Origin: Micractinium sp. NFX-FRZ | Taxonomy: Eukaryota; Chlorophyta; Trebouxiophyceae; Chlorellales; Chlorellaceae | DNA: 64,000 bases | Assembly: GCA_029339195.1 (NCBI GenBank) | Contig: JAPTJF010000279.1 | Span: forward strand, 1 to 64,000 | Direction: 5' to 3' | Translations under genes and position numbers: made by a program | In this document: positions 47,343 through 58,154 of the stretch, one piece after another | Numbering within the stretch: the stretch's first letter is position 1 | Layout: the number at the start of each line of letters is the position of its first letter | The notes under the pieces: generated by a model | The model's input: the letters and a program-made list of their open reading frames with translations, nothing else | The model's database searches: none | What the model was told of the DNA's origin: nothing

Positions 47343-48260
47343 GCTGGCGGTCTGCGAGCCTGCCGAGCCTGTGGGCTGCTGAGCTAGCATACTGATTTGG
47401 GCCTGCTCAGCCGCGATGGGCGTGCTAGCCGGCCGATGGAGGCGGAGGGGTGCTGGCTGGCGGCCTGCAGAGCTTGGTGCCAGCGCCCTGCGCTGCTCAG
47501 CAGGCTGGCGGGCCGCGTCGGCTGCCCCGCCAAGTTTGAAGGCCCCGCCTGGAAAGCAGGCAGGCCGCTGAGCCTGCCGAGCTGCGGCTGGTGGTCAGCA
47601 TCAGCATCTGCAGCAACTTGCTGGGCCAGCAATGTCCTTCACTTTTCCGCAACAATGCTTGCAGCCTCCGGGGCCGGTTTTGCCCGGTGCCCGGGGCGCT
47701 GCCGTGTAAGGCAACAAATCTGCCAGTTTCTTTGCAAAGGAAATGCCGTTGGCGCAGGTGCTTGGGTGGCCTTGGAGCCTGAGCTTGCTCTTTATCCTCC
47801 CTGGTTTGCAAGCTCATGCACAGAAACATCAAGCGCCGCATGTGATGAGCAGGCCATGCATCTGGCGTGCAGCACGCCGCGTGCTTGCTCGAGCGAGCGC
47901 CCTGCCGCCGCCACCGCTGCTGCATGCAGCGCTGGCTCGAACGCAGCGTGCCTGTGATTTCTTTCTCTCCCCTTTGTCCAGCACGGCGAGGTGGCGGAGC
48001 CACAGGCGTGCTGAGCGCCAACCTGAGCAGCAGCGATGCAGCGGTGGCGGCAGCGGCGGCGACGGCAGCCGGGGCACGCGCTGGGCCCAGCGACTGACGC
48101 AGGCTACAGCGTCCCAGGACAGCCTTGTTAGTTCAAGCTGAGCGCCGGTGGGGGCGCGCAATGGCCACAGAAAGCCCCCCGGCTGCTTTGGTGATCGTAT
48201 CCCTGGCCTCAGTGGGCCAACCCGCTGACTGGAGATCGCATAACAGATAGAGTGTGGAGC
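47343..48260. other. intergenic region with an orphan exon-like segment
   Basis: A GAGCTGG/GCCTGCCGAG microrepeat follows the stop to about 47400. A strong acceptor (T/C tract then CAG) at 47980 precedes an open stretch ending at 48097 ([19 protein letters not shown]...). I could not connect it to an upstream exon. Confidence 0.35.
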
Positions 48261-48285
48261 ATGTTTGGCGGAGTGCCGGCGGACC

Positions 48286-48412
48286 GGCAATCCTACTGCC
48301 GTCGGTGCGCACCCCAGGAGACGGCGACGCCGACGCGCCGCCGGCCAAACCCCCCCGCAATCCTACTACCGTCGGTGGAGACGCCGCCGACGCGGCGCCG
48401 CCGGCCAGCCGT
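48286..48412. repeat. tandem repeat of about 70 bases
   Basis: Two copies share caatcctact[g/a]ccgtcggtg and a GACGCCG-rich body ending CCGCCGGCCA. They start at about 48288 and 48357. Confidence 0.75.
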
Positions 48413-48985
48413 GCGACGGGAATTGGACGGTGCGCTGCCCCATGGACGGCCCCCTCGCAACGCGTCGGCCACCGAACTTCCATCTCACTTCCGTCCCACT
48501 TCCGTCGAAACTTGGAGCATCCCAGCGCTTTCCGTCGAATCCTGGCATCCTGGGCGACCGGGGGTGCCAGCGTGGCATTTCCCCCCAGACGAATCGTCTG
48601 AGACGATTAAAGAGCCCTGCAGCGCCCGACCCCGCATTCATTTCTACCCTAAATCTTCTCTGCTCGTCGTCGGTTCCAAGCGCGGCTCAGGTGGGTACGA
48701 CGCGCCGCACGCACTGGCATGCATGCATGCGGCACGCCGTGCCACGTCCGAACGGACGGCGTTGTTGCTTGCTTACTCCCTGTCCACGGTTGTTTGGTTC
48801 CTGTCCATCCTGAATCGACGGTGGTCTCGTCCTCCGCCTGCTTGATTGGACTTGGAACTTGCATGGAAGTTGCACATGCCAGCTGGCGGTCCCGTCCCTG
48901 GCTGCCCGTGGCAGTACCTGCCTCCAGTACCTCCTCCAACTGTAATTGAAACCCCGTTCCCCTGCCCCCTTGCAGAGACTTGAAG

Positions 48986-49645
48986 ATGGAGGCGGCACTG
49001 CTCGGCAACAAGCGCGAGGAGCCCCCGCGGGCCAACGACCCCGCCTTCCTCGTCCTCTTCCACCTCATGCGCACTCTCCTGCTGGGGTGGGGCCTGACAG
49101 ACGGCCGCCTGCAGTACAACCTGCACGTCTGCCCGTATACGGAGGACAAGTACCGCAACTGCCGGGGTCTCGCCTGCTTCGCATACTTCCTCCCCAACGG
49201 GCCCATCAGCTTCCCGCGGCTGCAGGGTGACCTGGCGCCTGGCGGCTACAGCGCCGGGGGCGCCTTCAGGGGCGCACGTGCCCTGAAGCGCCTGCCCGTG
49301 GAGAACCCGGCCTGGATGGCGGACTGGAGGCGCAAGTTCGTGTTCATGCTAAGCCAGCTGCAAAGGGAGCACCCGACCTTTGAAATGCAAGTCCTGGCGG
49401 TGCTGCGGTACCACTACCCCCAGGCGGTCGCAGGCTACCTGGCCAGCCTGACCTACAGGATGCGGGCGCGGCTGGTGCTGGAGTTTGTGCGCTTCACAAC
49501 GCACAGCCCCACCACCCTGGAGGAGCGCCTGGACGACATCGGGGGCGTGGCGGCCGGCGGGCAGCGGGCGGGCAACCTGGCCGAGGGAGTCGAGGGCGCA
49601 GACCACCGCTTCTGGTTCTACGGCGACGACCGCCCGCAGGCCTAG
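48986..49645 (+). CDS. unrecognised 219-residue protein
   Basis: A single coding exon, 219 residues, beginning 11 bases after an AG acceptor (ccttgcag at 48975); a donor-like CAG|GTGGGT near 48690 suggests a 5' UTR intron. Visible features: FLVLFHLMRTLLLGWGLTDG, a Cys-containing stretch HVCPYTEDKYRNCRGLACFA, FLPNGPISFPRLQGD, WRRKFVFMLSQLQREHPTFE, VLAVLRYHYPQAVAGYLASL and LVLEFVRFTTHSP. The C-terminus is acidic/polar and ends FWFYGDDRPQA. The helices look amphipathic, giving a mostly soluble globular protein. It is the only gene here without a coding intron, which may mean recent arrival or retroposition. TGTAA at 49923 follows. No function is assigned. Confidence 0.6.
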   Translation: MEAALLGNKREEPPRANDPAFLVLFHLMRTLLLGWGLTDGRLQYNLHVCPYTEDKYRNCRGLACFAYFLPNGPISFPRLQGDLAPGGYSAGGAFRGARALKRLPVENPAWMADWRRKFVFMLSQLQREHPTFEMQVLAVLRYHYPQAVAGYLASLTYRMRARLVLEFVRFTTHSPTTLEERLDDIGGVAAGGQRAGNLAEGVEGADHRFWFYGDDRPQA

Positions 49646-50239
49646 GCTGGCACGCTGGGGTTGAGTGCCGTCCTTGCCTGTCACGATGGCCAGGAGCAGG
49701 CTGTGATCATCGGCACTTGAACATGCGTTTCAGTTGAGCATGCTTTTCCAGGGGTGTGGCCTTTCCTCTCCACCTTCTTTCTTCCCATGTCCTGCAGTGT
49801 GGGTGCAATGCCTGCCAGTCACCCCCGCCTGCTCCTCCTCTCCAGTTGTCTCCATGCCCCGATGGGCTCCCGACTGTGCAACTTGCACACCACCATTCCT
49901 GTTGTATGATCGGCTGGTTATGTGTAACCGCCATGGTTGTAGTCAAAACAAGTGGTGACAGGAAAGGCAGGTGGTCAAGCAGGAGGCATGCGGAGGCCGT
50001 GCTACGGGCACGGGGGCAAGTCAGGCCTACAGTGCAGTATCAGACGGAATGCAAGCGTGAACCGACAGCTGATGATGCAATCAATACAACAGGGTTGACA
50101 GAGCTGCTGTGGTGCCGCTCTGTTCCACTTGCTAAGTGGCACTGCGCCCCCGCTCTCGCAGCTGCTGTGGCCGCAAGCGGTGCCATGGGGGGCTCCGGTT
50201 GACGGAGTAGCAATGCATGGCAGCTCTGCACACTCATCC
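49646..50239. other. convergent intergenic region
   Basis: 594 bases between the unrecognised gene (+) and the TENA gene (-). TGTAA at 49923-49927; nothing else seen. Confidence 0.45.
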
Positions 50240-52080
50240 TCACTCGAAGGTGGTGGCTGTGTATGCCATCTGCCAGAACTGGCCCTCCAGCTCAGCAATC
50301 TCCACAAACAGAGTCTCCGCCTGGCGCCTGCAACGGTGGGAAATGAAGTGAAAGAGGGTTGCCGCCGCCGCATGTTCACTGTACCTGCCTACCAGTTCGT
50401 TCAAGCTTGTGGCGGTACAGCCGCCCAAAACCCTGCCCAGCCAAGGCAGCCACCTTCCCTCCGCACGCACCCACCCACCTCTCCTGCTCGCTCGCCGCCT
50501 GCAGCGCCTCGTCTGCCTGCCGCTCCAGCCCCTTAACATACTCGCTGAAGCCGTCGCTGCCCCACCTCTGCGTGGCGGGCGCAGCAGACACAGCAGGGGC
50601 GCATGCAGAGAACGATGGGAGAGTGCAAAGGGGCAGGTGGGGAGGGGAGAGGCCCCTCACATACTCGCTGACCCCCCCGCTGCCCACCTCTGGATGGTGC
50701 ACAGCCGGCAAAGCAGGCACAGCATTGAAACCAGTGGCGACCGGCACTACCGATGACCGGGGGCTGGATGGATGCCTGCCTCAACCCCACCAGCCGACCA
50801 GCTGGCGCTCATGACGCACGGCCATGCCGGGCAGTGCCCACCCCTGCACGCCTCCCACCTCCTGCTCCTCACCTCAGCATACGTGCAGTAGGGCTGCGCC
50901 ATGCCCGCCATGTGGCTGCGCCACGCCTCGTTGTACGCCTGAGTCGGGAGGGCAGGGAGCAGGGCCCCGGCCTGAACGTGCGAACGGCTGCATGGCACAA
51001 GTTGTGAGCGCTGACGCCAGCATGTGATGGCCCAGAAGGCCACAGCATGCACAGCCAGAAAGGCCACGGCGTGCACAGCATGTACCGCCCCGACAAAGCA
51101 CAGCACGCACAGCATGTGATGCTCGTGAAGGCCACAGCTAGCGTGCACAGCGTGGTGCGACCCCACTCACCCGCTCGATGGCCCAGAAGGCCACAGCATG
51201 CACAGCGTAGGGCTGCTTGCTGATGTTGCCCATAAGCTGGCAATAGCGCGCGCACACCGGGTGCTCGGGGCAGTCTGTGTGCAGGCCCCGTGCCTTGGTC
51301 AGGTCCTGCAGGCAGGGCAGATGGGGGGGCAGGAGGCAGCGAGGCTGGGTGGATGTGGGCAGGGTGCCAACTGGCATGGCGCGCATTCCTGCCTCCTCCT
51401 GACACATCGTTCTATTTACAAATGCGGTCCTTAAGCAAGCCTCCCTGAAACCACAGCAGGCAAGTAGCTAGTTCCACATATGGTTGCGCCTTCAGGGACC
51501 CATCCCTCCCAGCAGTCCATGCTCCTCCCTGTCCCCGACACACAGCCCTGCTCATGGCCCTCAAGCACTGCCGCCCTACTGCCCGACCGCCCTCACGCCT
51601 TGAGGCAGTAGAGCGAGGCAGTAGACCGCCCTCCAGCCGTGAGGCACTGAGTGCTGATGCCTAGCAGGCCCTACCTGGAACCACAGCAGCTCGTCCTTCT
51701 GGGCACCCATCCCCCCCAGCAGCAGGTCAAAGTGCGGGAGGGGTGCCTTTGTGAGGGCGTGGGCGTGGAAGCGGGTGAATGCGACCGCGAATTTGAAGTC
51801 CTGTGCGGGGGAGAAGGCAAAGCAGGAGGAGACACGACTGGGACAGGTGGAAGGAAGAAGGGAGGAGGGGAGGAGGCGCAAATGCTGCCGCTACCAGACC
51901 CGCTGCCGGCCCCGAGTGTCCCCCTCCCTTGAGCCTTGCCTGCACCAGCCACGCGTCGAACTGGTTCTCTCCAATCGTGCCGGCCTTGCACTCTTGCAGG
52001 AAGGGGTGCTCCACCGCCCGGCCCCAGGCCTCTGGGTGCCGGCTCAGGAGCGCTGCGCACGTGCTGGGTGCTGCCGCCAT
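50240..52080 (-). CDS. TENA/THI-4 domain protein (heme-oxygenase-like fold)
   Basis: Exons in transcript order: 51940-52080, 51675-51800, 51171-51305, 50873-50938, 50479-50567, 50240-50327; 214 residues. TENA/THI-4 proteins are all-helical; plant and algal members salvage thiamin pyrimidine by hydrolysing aminopyrimidine breakdown products. Matching blocks: HPFLQECKAGTIGENQFDAW near the start, FTRFHAHALTKAPLPHFDLL, PEHPVCARYCQLMGNISKQP, YAVHAVAFWAIERAYNEAW, a terminal domain YVKGLERQADEALQAASEQE, and ELEGQFWQMAYT. The Cys-containing PYCTYAE lies where TENA enzymes often have the active Cys region, though the usual TENA-C catalytic pattern cannot be confirmed by eye. Intron 1 is GC-AG (CAG|GCAAGG). 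Introns 3 and 4 carry exon echoes. Confidence 0.87.
50655..50700 (-). repeat. echo of TENA exon 5 start
   Basis: catactcgctga and cgctgcc-cacctctg repeat the exon and acceptor at 50536-50570, 115-125 bases away inside the preceding intron. Confidence 0.7.
51026..51112 (-). repeat. echoes of TENA exon 3 end
   Basis: The 27-base block gatggcccagaaggccacag plus catgcac matches the exon at 51177-51203 exactly, then decays into further CAGAAAGGCCAC / GCACAGCATG units to about 51112. Confidence 0.8.
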
Positions 52081-53539
52081 GGGGCAGGGCAGCTTAGGGC
52101 GGGTGATGTGCTGGTGGTGTGTCAGGGCCAAGATGCCTGCAGGACAGTGTCTGTGTTGTTGTGAATGGTCAGGTTGGCAGGTGTAATGCTGCAAAGGGAA
52201 TGGCCAGCGGGGCAGCGCCAAGTCGGCGGGTGGGTGGGTGGCAGCACTGGCGGACCAGCTATCTTGCTTAGAGCGCCCTCGTTGCGGCAATTGCTCGGCT
52301 GTCAGGCATTGGAACGTGGTGCTGCCGCAGGTGAGGCACAGCCAGGCGGGGACTCTCCCAAACCTGCGAGAACGGTAGCTTCAGTGTGCACTTAGCGTGA
52401 CTCGGACCCAACGGTAGTATTGCCAACTCGCGATTGAAATGCAGTGCGACCCGATTGGGACCGCGGCACCTGCGATCCTATTTGCCAAGTACCTCTCTTG
52501 CCAAGTCAGCAGGCGCAACCGCTCCTTGCCAAGTGGCGCCTCAGCACGCCTGCCGCATATGTGCCCCACTGCATTTGACAGCCTCGGGGTGGTAAATACC
52601 CTGCCACTCTGCACACACATGCACAGCGAATGGGTTTATCTCGGCGCTCAGCATGTGTTGTCTGACGCATGGCAGGCTGACCCCTCGCACCCGCTTGCAC
52701 CGCAGTGTGTGAGTGCTTACAGCGCGGAGTGCTGCTCATGGCAAACAAACCAACTATCCTAGAAGGCACAGCAGGGTGGCAACAAACGGCACAAGGGGAG
52801 CAGAGTGCGCTTGTGAGGAGGTGCGCTGCAGGGGGCAAGTTCCCAGAATCCCAAAAGCGACGCCAGCAGGACAAAAAAAAGTGAGTGAGTGATACAACGA
52901 AATATGGGGAGCAGGGGGCGCAAGCGCCAGGCCACAGAGGAGGGAGGGGCAGGGGTAAGTTGGGAAATTGGGGCGGCACACCGGAGGGAGGTGCCACACC
53001 CTGTCTGCGTGGGGTGGGCGGGCGGTGTATGGATGTCCAGAGAGGGCCGTGGCATGGCAGCACTGCCACACATCAGTATGGCCTGGCTGGTGCCCCGAAC
53101 GCCACGGGCAGCCTGCGTGGGCGGCTGCCGAATGAAACCAAGTGAGGTGCGGGAGGCGGCTCCCGCGGGCGGCGAGGCGGGGAGCCGCCCCCGCCCTCTC
53201 CGCCGCGGCAGCGCCTTGCTGCACCTATTGTCAAAACGGGCCGCGGCGGGCACACGTGGGGTGGGTGCGTGCCAGCAACACGGGGTGGGTGAGGGGGTAA
53301 GCTAGTAGTACACAGTTTCGACCAGGGGCTGGGGCGCCGGCGGGCCCGCCCAGGGCGCCGGGCCGGGCCCCACCCGCGCCAGGCCGACAAGCCATCCGTT
53401 TTCCAAAACTGCTGCTGCGCTGCCGCCGCCGCTGCTGCCGGCGGTGCTGCTGCTGCGTCGGGTGCCGTGAGCGTGGCGGGCGGCGGTCAAAGCGGGGGGC
53501 TGCTGCTGCTGCAGGCAATCTGCTGCAGGCGGCCGCTGC
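52081..53539. other. intergenic region, no gene found
   Basis: About 1.46 kb between the PDK stop and the TENA start, both on the minus strand. TTACA near 52717 may end PDK. Open frames here lack splice logic and family patterns. Confidence 0.45.
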
Positions 53540-56500
53540 TCACGGCAGCGGCTCCTGCACATTGCCCAGCCGATTCAAGTGGAGGTAGGCGTCTGCAGGG
53601 CAAAACGGAGCGAGGCAATTGTACAGCCAGTCAGGCGGGGGAGGTGCTGCTTGCACACGAGCTGCGGGCGAGCGCCTGCAACTGCATGTCGCTGCCCGCT
53701 GGTGTGTGGTGGCACTCAACTGCATCACACTACCAACTGCCGTCGCCTTGGGTCCGGCGCCAGCACCACTTGGCGCTCCGGCTGCCCGTGCCATGCCCGG
53801 CAGGTGAGGCACAGGCGGGCCGTCCACCTTGCCGGTCCCACCCCAACCAAGAACAGCCGGAATGTTCTATTTGTGGCCCACGCCCACCTGTGCCGTACCC
53901 CTCCATCGAGATGATGGACAGATCCCCCCCAAAGTAGCGGGCATACAGCCGACTGATGGGCAGGCCGTAGCCGTAACTGCAGGGTGCAGGCGGGGCGTGG
54001 GAAGGGCGTGGGAGGGGTGGTGAGCGAGGGCGCAACGGGTGAAGCGATGAGGCAGGGCAGGGCTCATGTCTGCGTCTGCGCCACAGCTTCAATCTGTCAG
54101 CATCGACAAGGATCGCTGCCCTCTTGCTACAATGGCTGCCATCCCCCAAGCAACACTGCTGCCCCGGCTGCTCCCACCGACTTACGCAGCCCTGCGCCCC
54201 GCACTGCATCTGTCGCTGCCCTCTGTCGCTCGGCTACATTCTCCCCAAAGCAGCAGCACCCCTCCCCCGCCATCCCCTACAGGGCTCACTCACCCCGCCA
54301 GCACCGACGGCCCGTCGCTGCCCTCTGTCGCCTGGCTGCGCTCCATTTCATCCAGCGGGCTCTTGGCGGTGGTGTACAGGTAGGTCCACATCTTGGGCAG
54401 GCCGCTGCGCGGGATGCCGCCGCCCTCGTCAGACACCTGCGCAGCAGGGGGGGGAGAAGCGGGTGGGGGTGAGATGCGGTGGGGTTGCAGCAGGCGGGAT
54501 GCCGCCGCCCTCGTCAGACACCTGGGCAGGGAGGGAGCGCAGGTTGATGGCAAGTCCTCCTTCCCCCTGTGCCAGCACGGCCCTCGCCAACACCCAAAAC
54601 CAGGTGTGCAGACACCCACAGCTGTACGCCCCTCTCAGGCACCTTGATGGTGATGTCCTCCTCCCCCTCCGCCACCACCAGGCGTATCGGTGGCGGCTCG
54701 TTGTCAGCGTCGTCAAACCGGTCGTGCACGGCGCGCAGCGAGTTCTTGACCAGCTCAAACACCTGAAGCACATGGGGGTGGGGGGCGGGACATGCGTGAG
54801 GCATGCACAAAAGAGGTTGTGCACGGCACGCAGCAAGCAGAACCGCTTGTTAAGGTGGGACACATAGGGGAGGTGCTGTGGTGAGACTGGGAGGCAGGAG
54901 AGAGACGCAGGCAGCCACCAATTCAGTGTGCTTGGCCGCACACGCGTGCTCCTGTACCACCACGCCTGCTACTCCCAAGCACCTCCTTCGGCCCCCGTCA
55001 TGTGCCCCCTCGCCACCCCCGCCCCAGGCAACTCGCCGCCTCACCATGTGCTGGAGGTGTGACGGGGCGTGGGGGACTAGAACATAGTGTTCCCCGCACA
55101 CCGCCCCTCCCTTCTCTTCCATACTCTCTGGCTTCAGTAGCCTCTATACTCAACGCACTCCCACACCCTCACACCAGCTGCACTGCTCACCATGTGGTGC
55201 AGGTGTGAGGGGACGTAGGGGAAGGTGAAGGAGGGGTCTCCGTACACCGTCACCTCGGGCGCCCCGCCCTTCTCCCGCATGCAAATGGAGCGCGCGTCGT
55301 CAATCGCGTCCTGGCACACGCCCGCGGGGCTGCACTTGGTGTCAATCAGGCCAATGTGGTTCTCGCGCTGCACAGGCAGGGGCACGAGTAGCAACAACAC
55401 AAGTTCAAAAAGGCGTCTGCCAGCAGGAGGTGCGAGGGTGGTGCGCTTAACATCGGCGGGGCTGACGGGGTTGCCGAATGAACGGGGCAGGGGCGGGATG
55501 AATGGAGGATGCAGCGGCTGGACGTAGCGGCGGTGGGAGCACAGCGGTTTGGCATGGTGGATGTCACGAGTGCTACGCGGGCACGTCATGCTTGCTGCGG
55601 CATGATATGCATGCTGTGGTGTGCTGCCCTATGGGTTACACTGCCGGCTTGGCAGCTCGATGTGCTGGCTTACGAGCAAGAACACCAGGCATGGCATGCA
55701 CGGCATGCATGCTGCTCAGTGCTGCCCTGCCCAGAGCACCGGCGATGCGTGTAGCGCCCTGTTCTGTTCTAAGCGATGCGCAGCAGGCATGACACGCACG
55801 GCATGCACGCTAAGCTGCCTACCCTGCGCACCGGCGGCTCATGCAGCGCGATGTGCTGGCCTATGAGCATGCGGATGCCGATGCGCGACATGTAGAAGCC
55901 GTCCAAGAACTGGGGAGGGGGGCAAGGGAAGAGGATTGTACACTGTGAGTGTGGTGCAAGGGCTGGCGGGGGGCAGGCATGTGTAAACGCTGGGGAGGCT
56001 AGGGGACACAGGGGGTGTGAGCTGCTGGTGCTGTGCAGGTGTGCGCCCCCACGAACCTCCAGCCTGCTCTGCCCAGCCTGCAAACTTCCCACACACCCAC
56101 CCACACTCACACATGCAGCCAGCTGGTGGCGCCGGGCAGCGCCTCCACCCCAAAAGACCCTCCTGCTTGCCCCGCCAGCTGCACTCGGCACGCATTCCTC
56201 CTTGCACACACAGTCATGAAAGGCCCCCCCCAGTGGCATGCACCCACCTGGTGGATGTCTGGCAGGTCCTCCACCCCAATTGTGCGGCTCAGCTCCCGTT
56301 TGAGCTCTGCAGGGGGTGTTGGGCGGGGGGAGCAGCAGGGGAGGGAGGTGAGCAGCTGGAGGAAGAGCAGCAGAGGCAGTAGGGCAGGCAGCGGCAGCGG
56401 GGCGCATAGGAGCCACCCAGCGGCTCCAACAACAGGCAGGCAGGCAGGCAACGCAGGCGATAGAGAGCTCCAGAAGATGAGGTGGCGCACCTGCCACGCC

Positions 56501-57934
56501 CATGGCCATGACGGGCACCACGTTGGTGTGGCGGCGGTAGATGTGCTGCAGCAGGCGCGTGAACTGGAGCTCGTCGCTGGCGTCGCGCACCTGCGGGGCG
56601 GGGGGCATGAGAGATGCGTCAGCATGCAAGGGACGGCAGGCAGGCACGTGCATGAATTGAAGGTCGTTGCTGGCGCCGCGCACGTGGCGGGCAGCGGACG
56701 AGGGCAGGAGAGGCAACCGGCACCGGCAGCAGGCTGGGTGCAGCAGCAGGGCAGCCACGCAGCTGGCAAGCAGACCCCCCGGAGCTTCCTCAACAGCGCA
56801 GTTGCCGCTGGGCATCCCACGTTTGCTTCCTGCCCACGTGCCCCTGCAGCAGCACCCACGTCCAGCCAGTCGGCCCACCTTGGGGAAGCTGCGCAGCTCC
56901 CGGAAGGACTCCACATACCAGTCGCGGACCTGCAAGGGGGGGGGAGGGCGACGGGCACACAAAAGGTTTGGGAGCTTGATCACACAACAGAGTTACCGCA
57001 AGAAGCACAGGGGAACAGGTGGGGCGGGTCAAGAAACAGGTGAGCGCAGGCACACTGGGTGCAGGGGCGCTGCTGTGCGCTCGGTCAAGCTTTGGGTGTT
57101 CTTTAGCGCACAGGTGCCGCGGAGGAGCAGCTGAGAGAGGGATGGTAGGCGCCGGCAGCACCCATAACACAGCATCAGGAGACAGGTGGGCACAGCAGTC
57201 TGCTGTGGCAACAGCGTGACAAGCTACAGTGGCATGAGCTGCATCTGCTGACTGCAGCAGCCGCTGCATTGCCTGGTGCACAGCAGGCCGTACTCGACTC
57301 AACCCCCGACATCTCCCAAGCCCTCTGCCCCGCCAGTGCAGCCCACCGCCCCCTGCCCCGCGAGCAGCAGCAGTAGCCTTGTTCTAGCTCACTTCCCACC
57401 CCCCCGGCAGGCAGCCGCACCTTGAGCACGTGCGGCTTGGCTGACAGGCCGTAGGGCAGGTTCTCCAGCTCTGCCACGCGGTGGGATAACCGCACGGGCA
57501 GCTCGTTGTGCAGGAACTGCGCCGACAGGATGAGCTGGCGCTCAATCGGCTTGGACCCAAAGTCCAGCCTGCATGGGATACGGCGAGTCAATCGGTGACA
57601 GTGCTGGCGGGGCTTCAAGCAGGTGCAGGGAGGTGTGATAAGAGGGGCTAGGGCAGCGGCCCGGGGCGCCGCCATCGACCGCCGTCGCCCTGCCCGCCCA
57701 GCCAACCCCCTGTCACGTGCTCGACGGCGCTCACATGTATTTCAGGCTCACGCCTGTCTGCTTCTTCAGCGCGCAGGCGAATATATCGTCGACCAGGGGC
57801 TTGCTGAAAGAGTCGGCCAAGCGCACCGACTGCGCCGCTGCGTGGCGTAGCTGCTTGGCAGCCAGGCGGCTGCTGGTGGCCAGTAGGGAGGCCATGTTTG
57901 TGAGCTGGGGAGCTAGCGCCGACGCAGCTGCCAT
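53540..57934 (-). CDS. PDK: pyruvate dehydrogenase kinase, mitochondrial
   Basis: Eleven exons in transcript order: 57735-57934, 57421-57568, 56879-56929, 56491-56590, 56248-56306, 55823-55909, 55191-55367, 54643-54762, 54294-54436, 53888-53976, 53540-53592; 408 residues, all in phase. PDK phosphorylates and inactivates the E1-alpha subunit of the pyruvate dehydrogenase complex. The N-terminus is Ala/Ser/Arg-rich. Regulatory-domain blocks: [74 protein letters not shown]. The GHKL ATP site: N box [15 protein letters not shown] at 276, [18 protein letters not shown], and [20 protein letters not shown]. The end [15 protein letters not shown] then NVQEPLP matches plant PDKs closely. Introns hold echoes of exons 4, 5, 6, 7 and 9. 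Confidence 0.96.
54495..54532 (-). repeat. near-perfect echo of PDK exon 9 start with acceptor
   Basis: gcgggatgccgccgccctcg and tcagacacctg recur here and at 54411-54441, with one change just past the acceptor. The copy sits in the intron next to the exon and offers a second acceptor. Confidence 0.85.
55035..55125 (-). repeat. echo of PDK exon 7 end and donor
   Basis: ctcaccatgtg, then aggtgtga[c/g]ggg and ccccgc[c]c..ttctcttc-type blocks repeat 55185-55285 in order, 150 bases away inside the following intron. Confidence 0.7.
55655..55685 (-). repeat. echo of PDK exon 6
   Basis: cgatgtgctggcttacgagca matches cgatgtgctggcctatgagca at 55849-55869; GGCATGCACGGCATGCA-type repeats follow (55690-55810). 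Confidence 0.7.
56110..56165 (-). repeat. echo of PDK exon 5
   Basis: ctggtgg, ggcagcgcctccaccccaa and the following spacing match 56248-56290 of the exon and its donor in order, about 140 bases away in the next intron. Confidence 0.55.
56650..56695 (-). repeat. echo of PDK exon 4 start
   Basis: tgaattgaaggtcgttgctg and gcgccgcgcac match tgaactggagctcgtcgctg and gcgtcgcgcac at 56562-56590, in the preceding intron. Confidence 0.7.
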
Positions 57935-58154
57935 AGAGGGCGTGTGCCAAGCCGCGAGGGTGTCTGCCGAGCAGCGACTATCGGCTATAGATGGCTTGCC
58001 GCATGTGGCAGCTGAGAGTCTCCCCAGACTGCGGAAGCAGACTTGCGGGGCGGTTTAGCCCAGGCCCGACACCAGCGCAGCAGCGGCACAGCAGCAGCAA
58101 CAAATCCCGGGGCCCTCAACGCCTTTAGCATTGCTTCCGATCACTGCTGATTGC

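Noticed and set aside
53302..53562. Extension of PDK past its stop through a GTGAGC donor at the last codons
   Set aside because: The ending NVQEPLP matches plant PDKs exactly in place, and the extension is low-complexity Arg/Gln.
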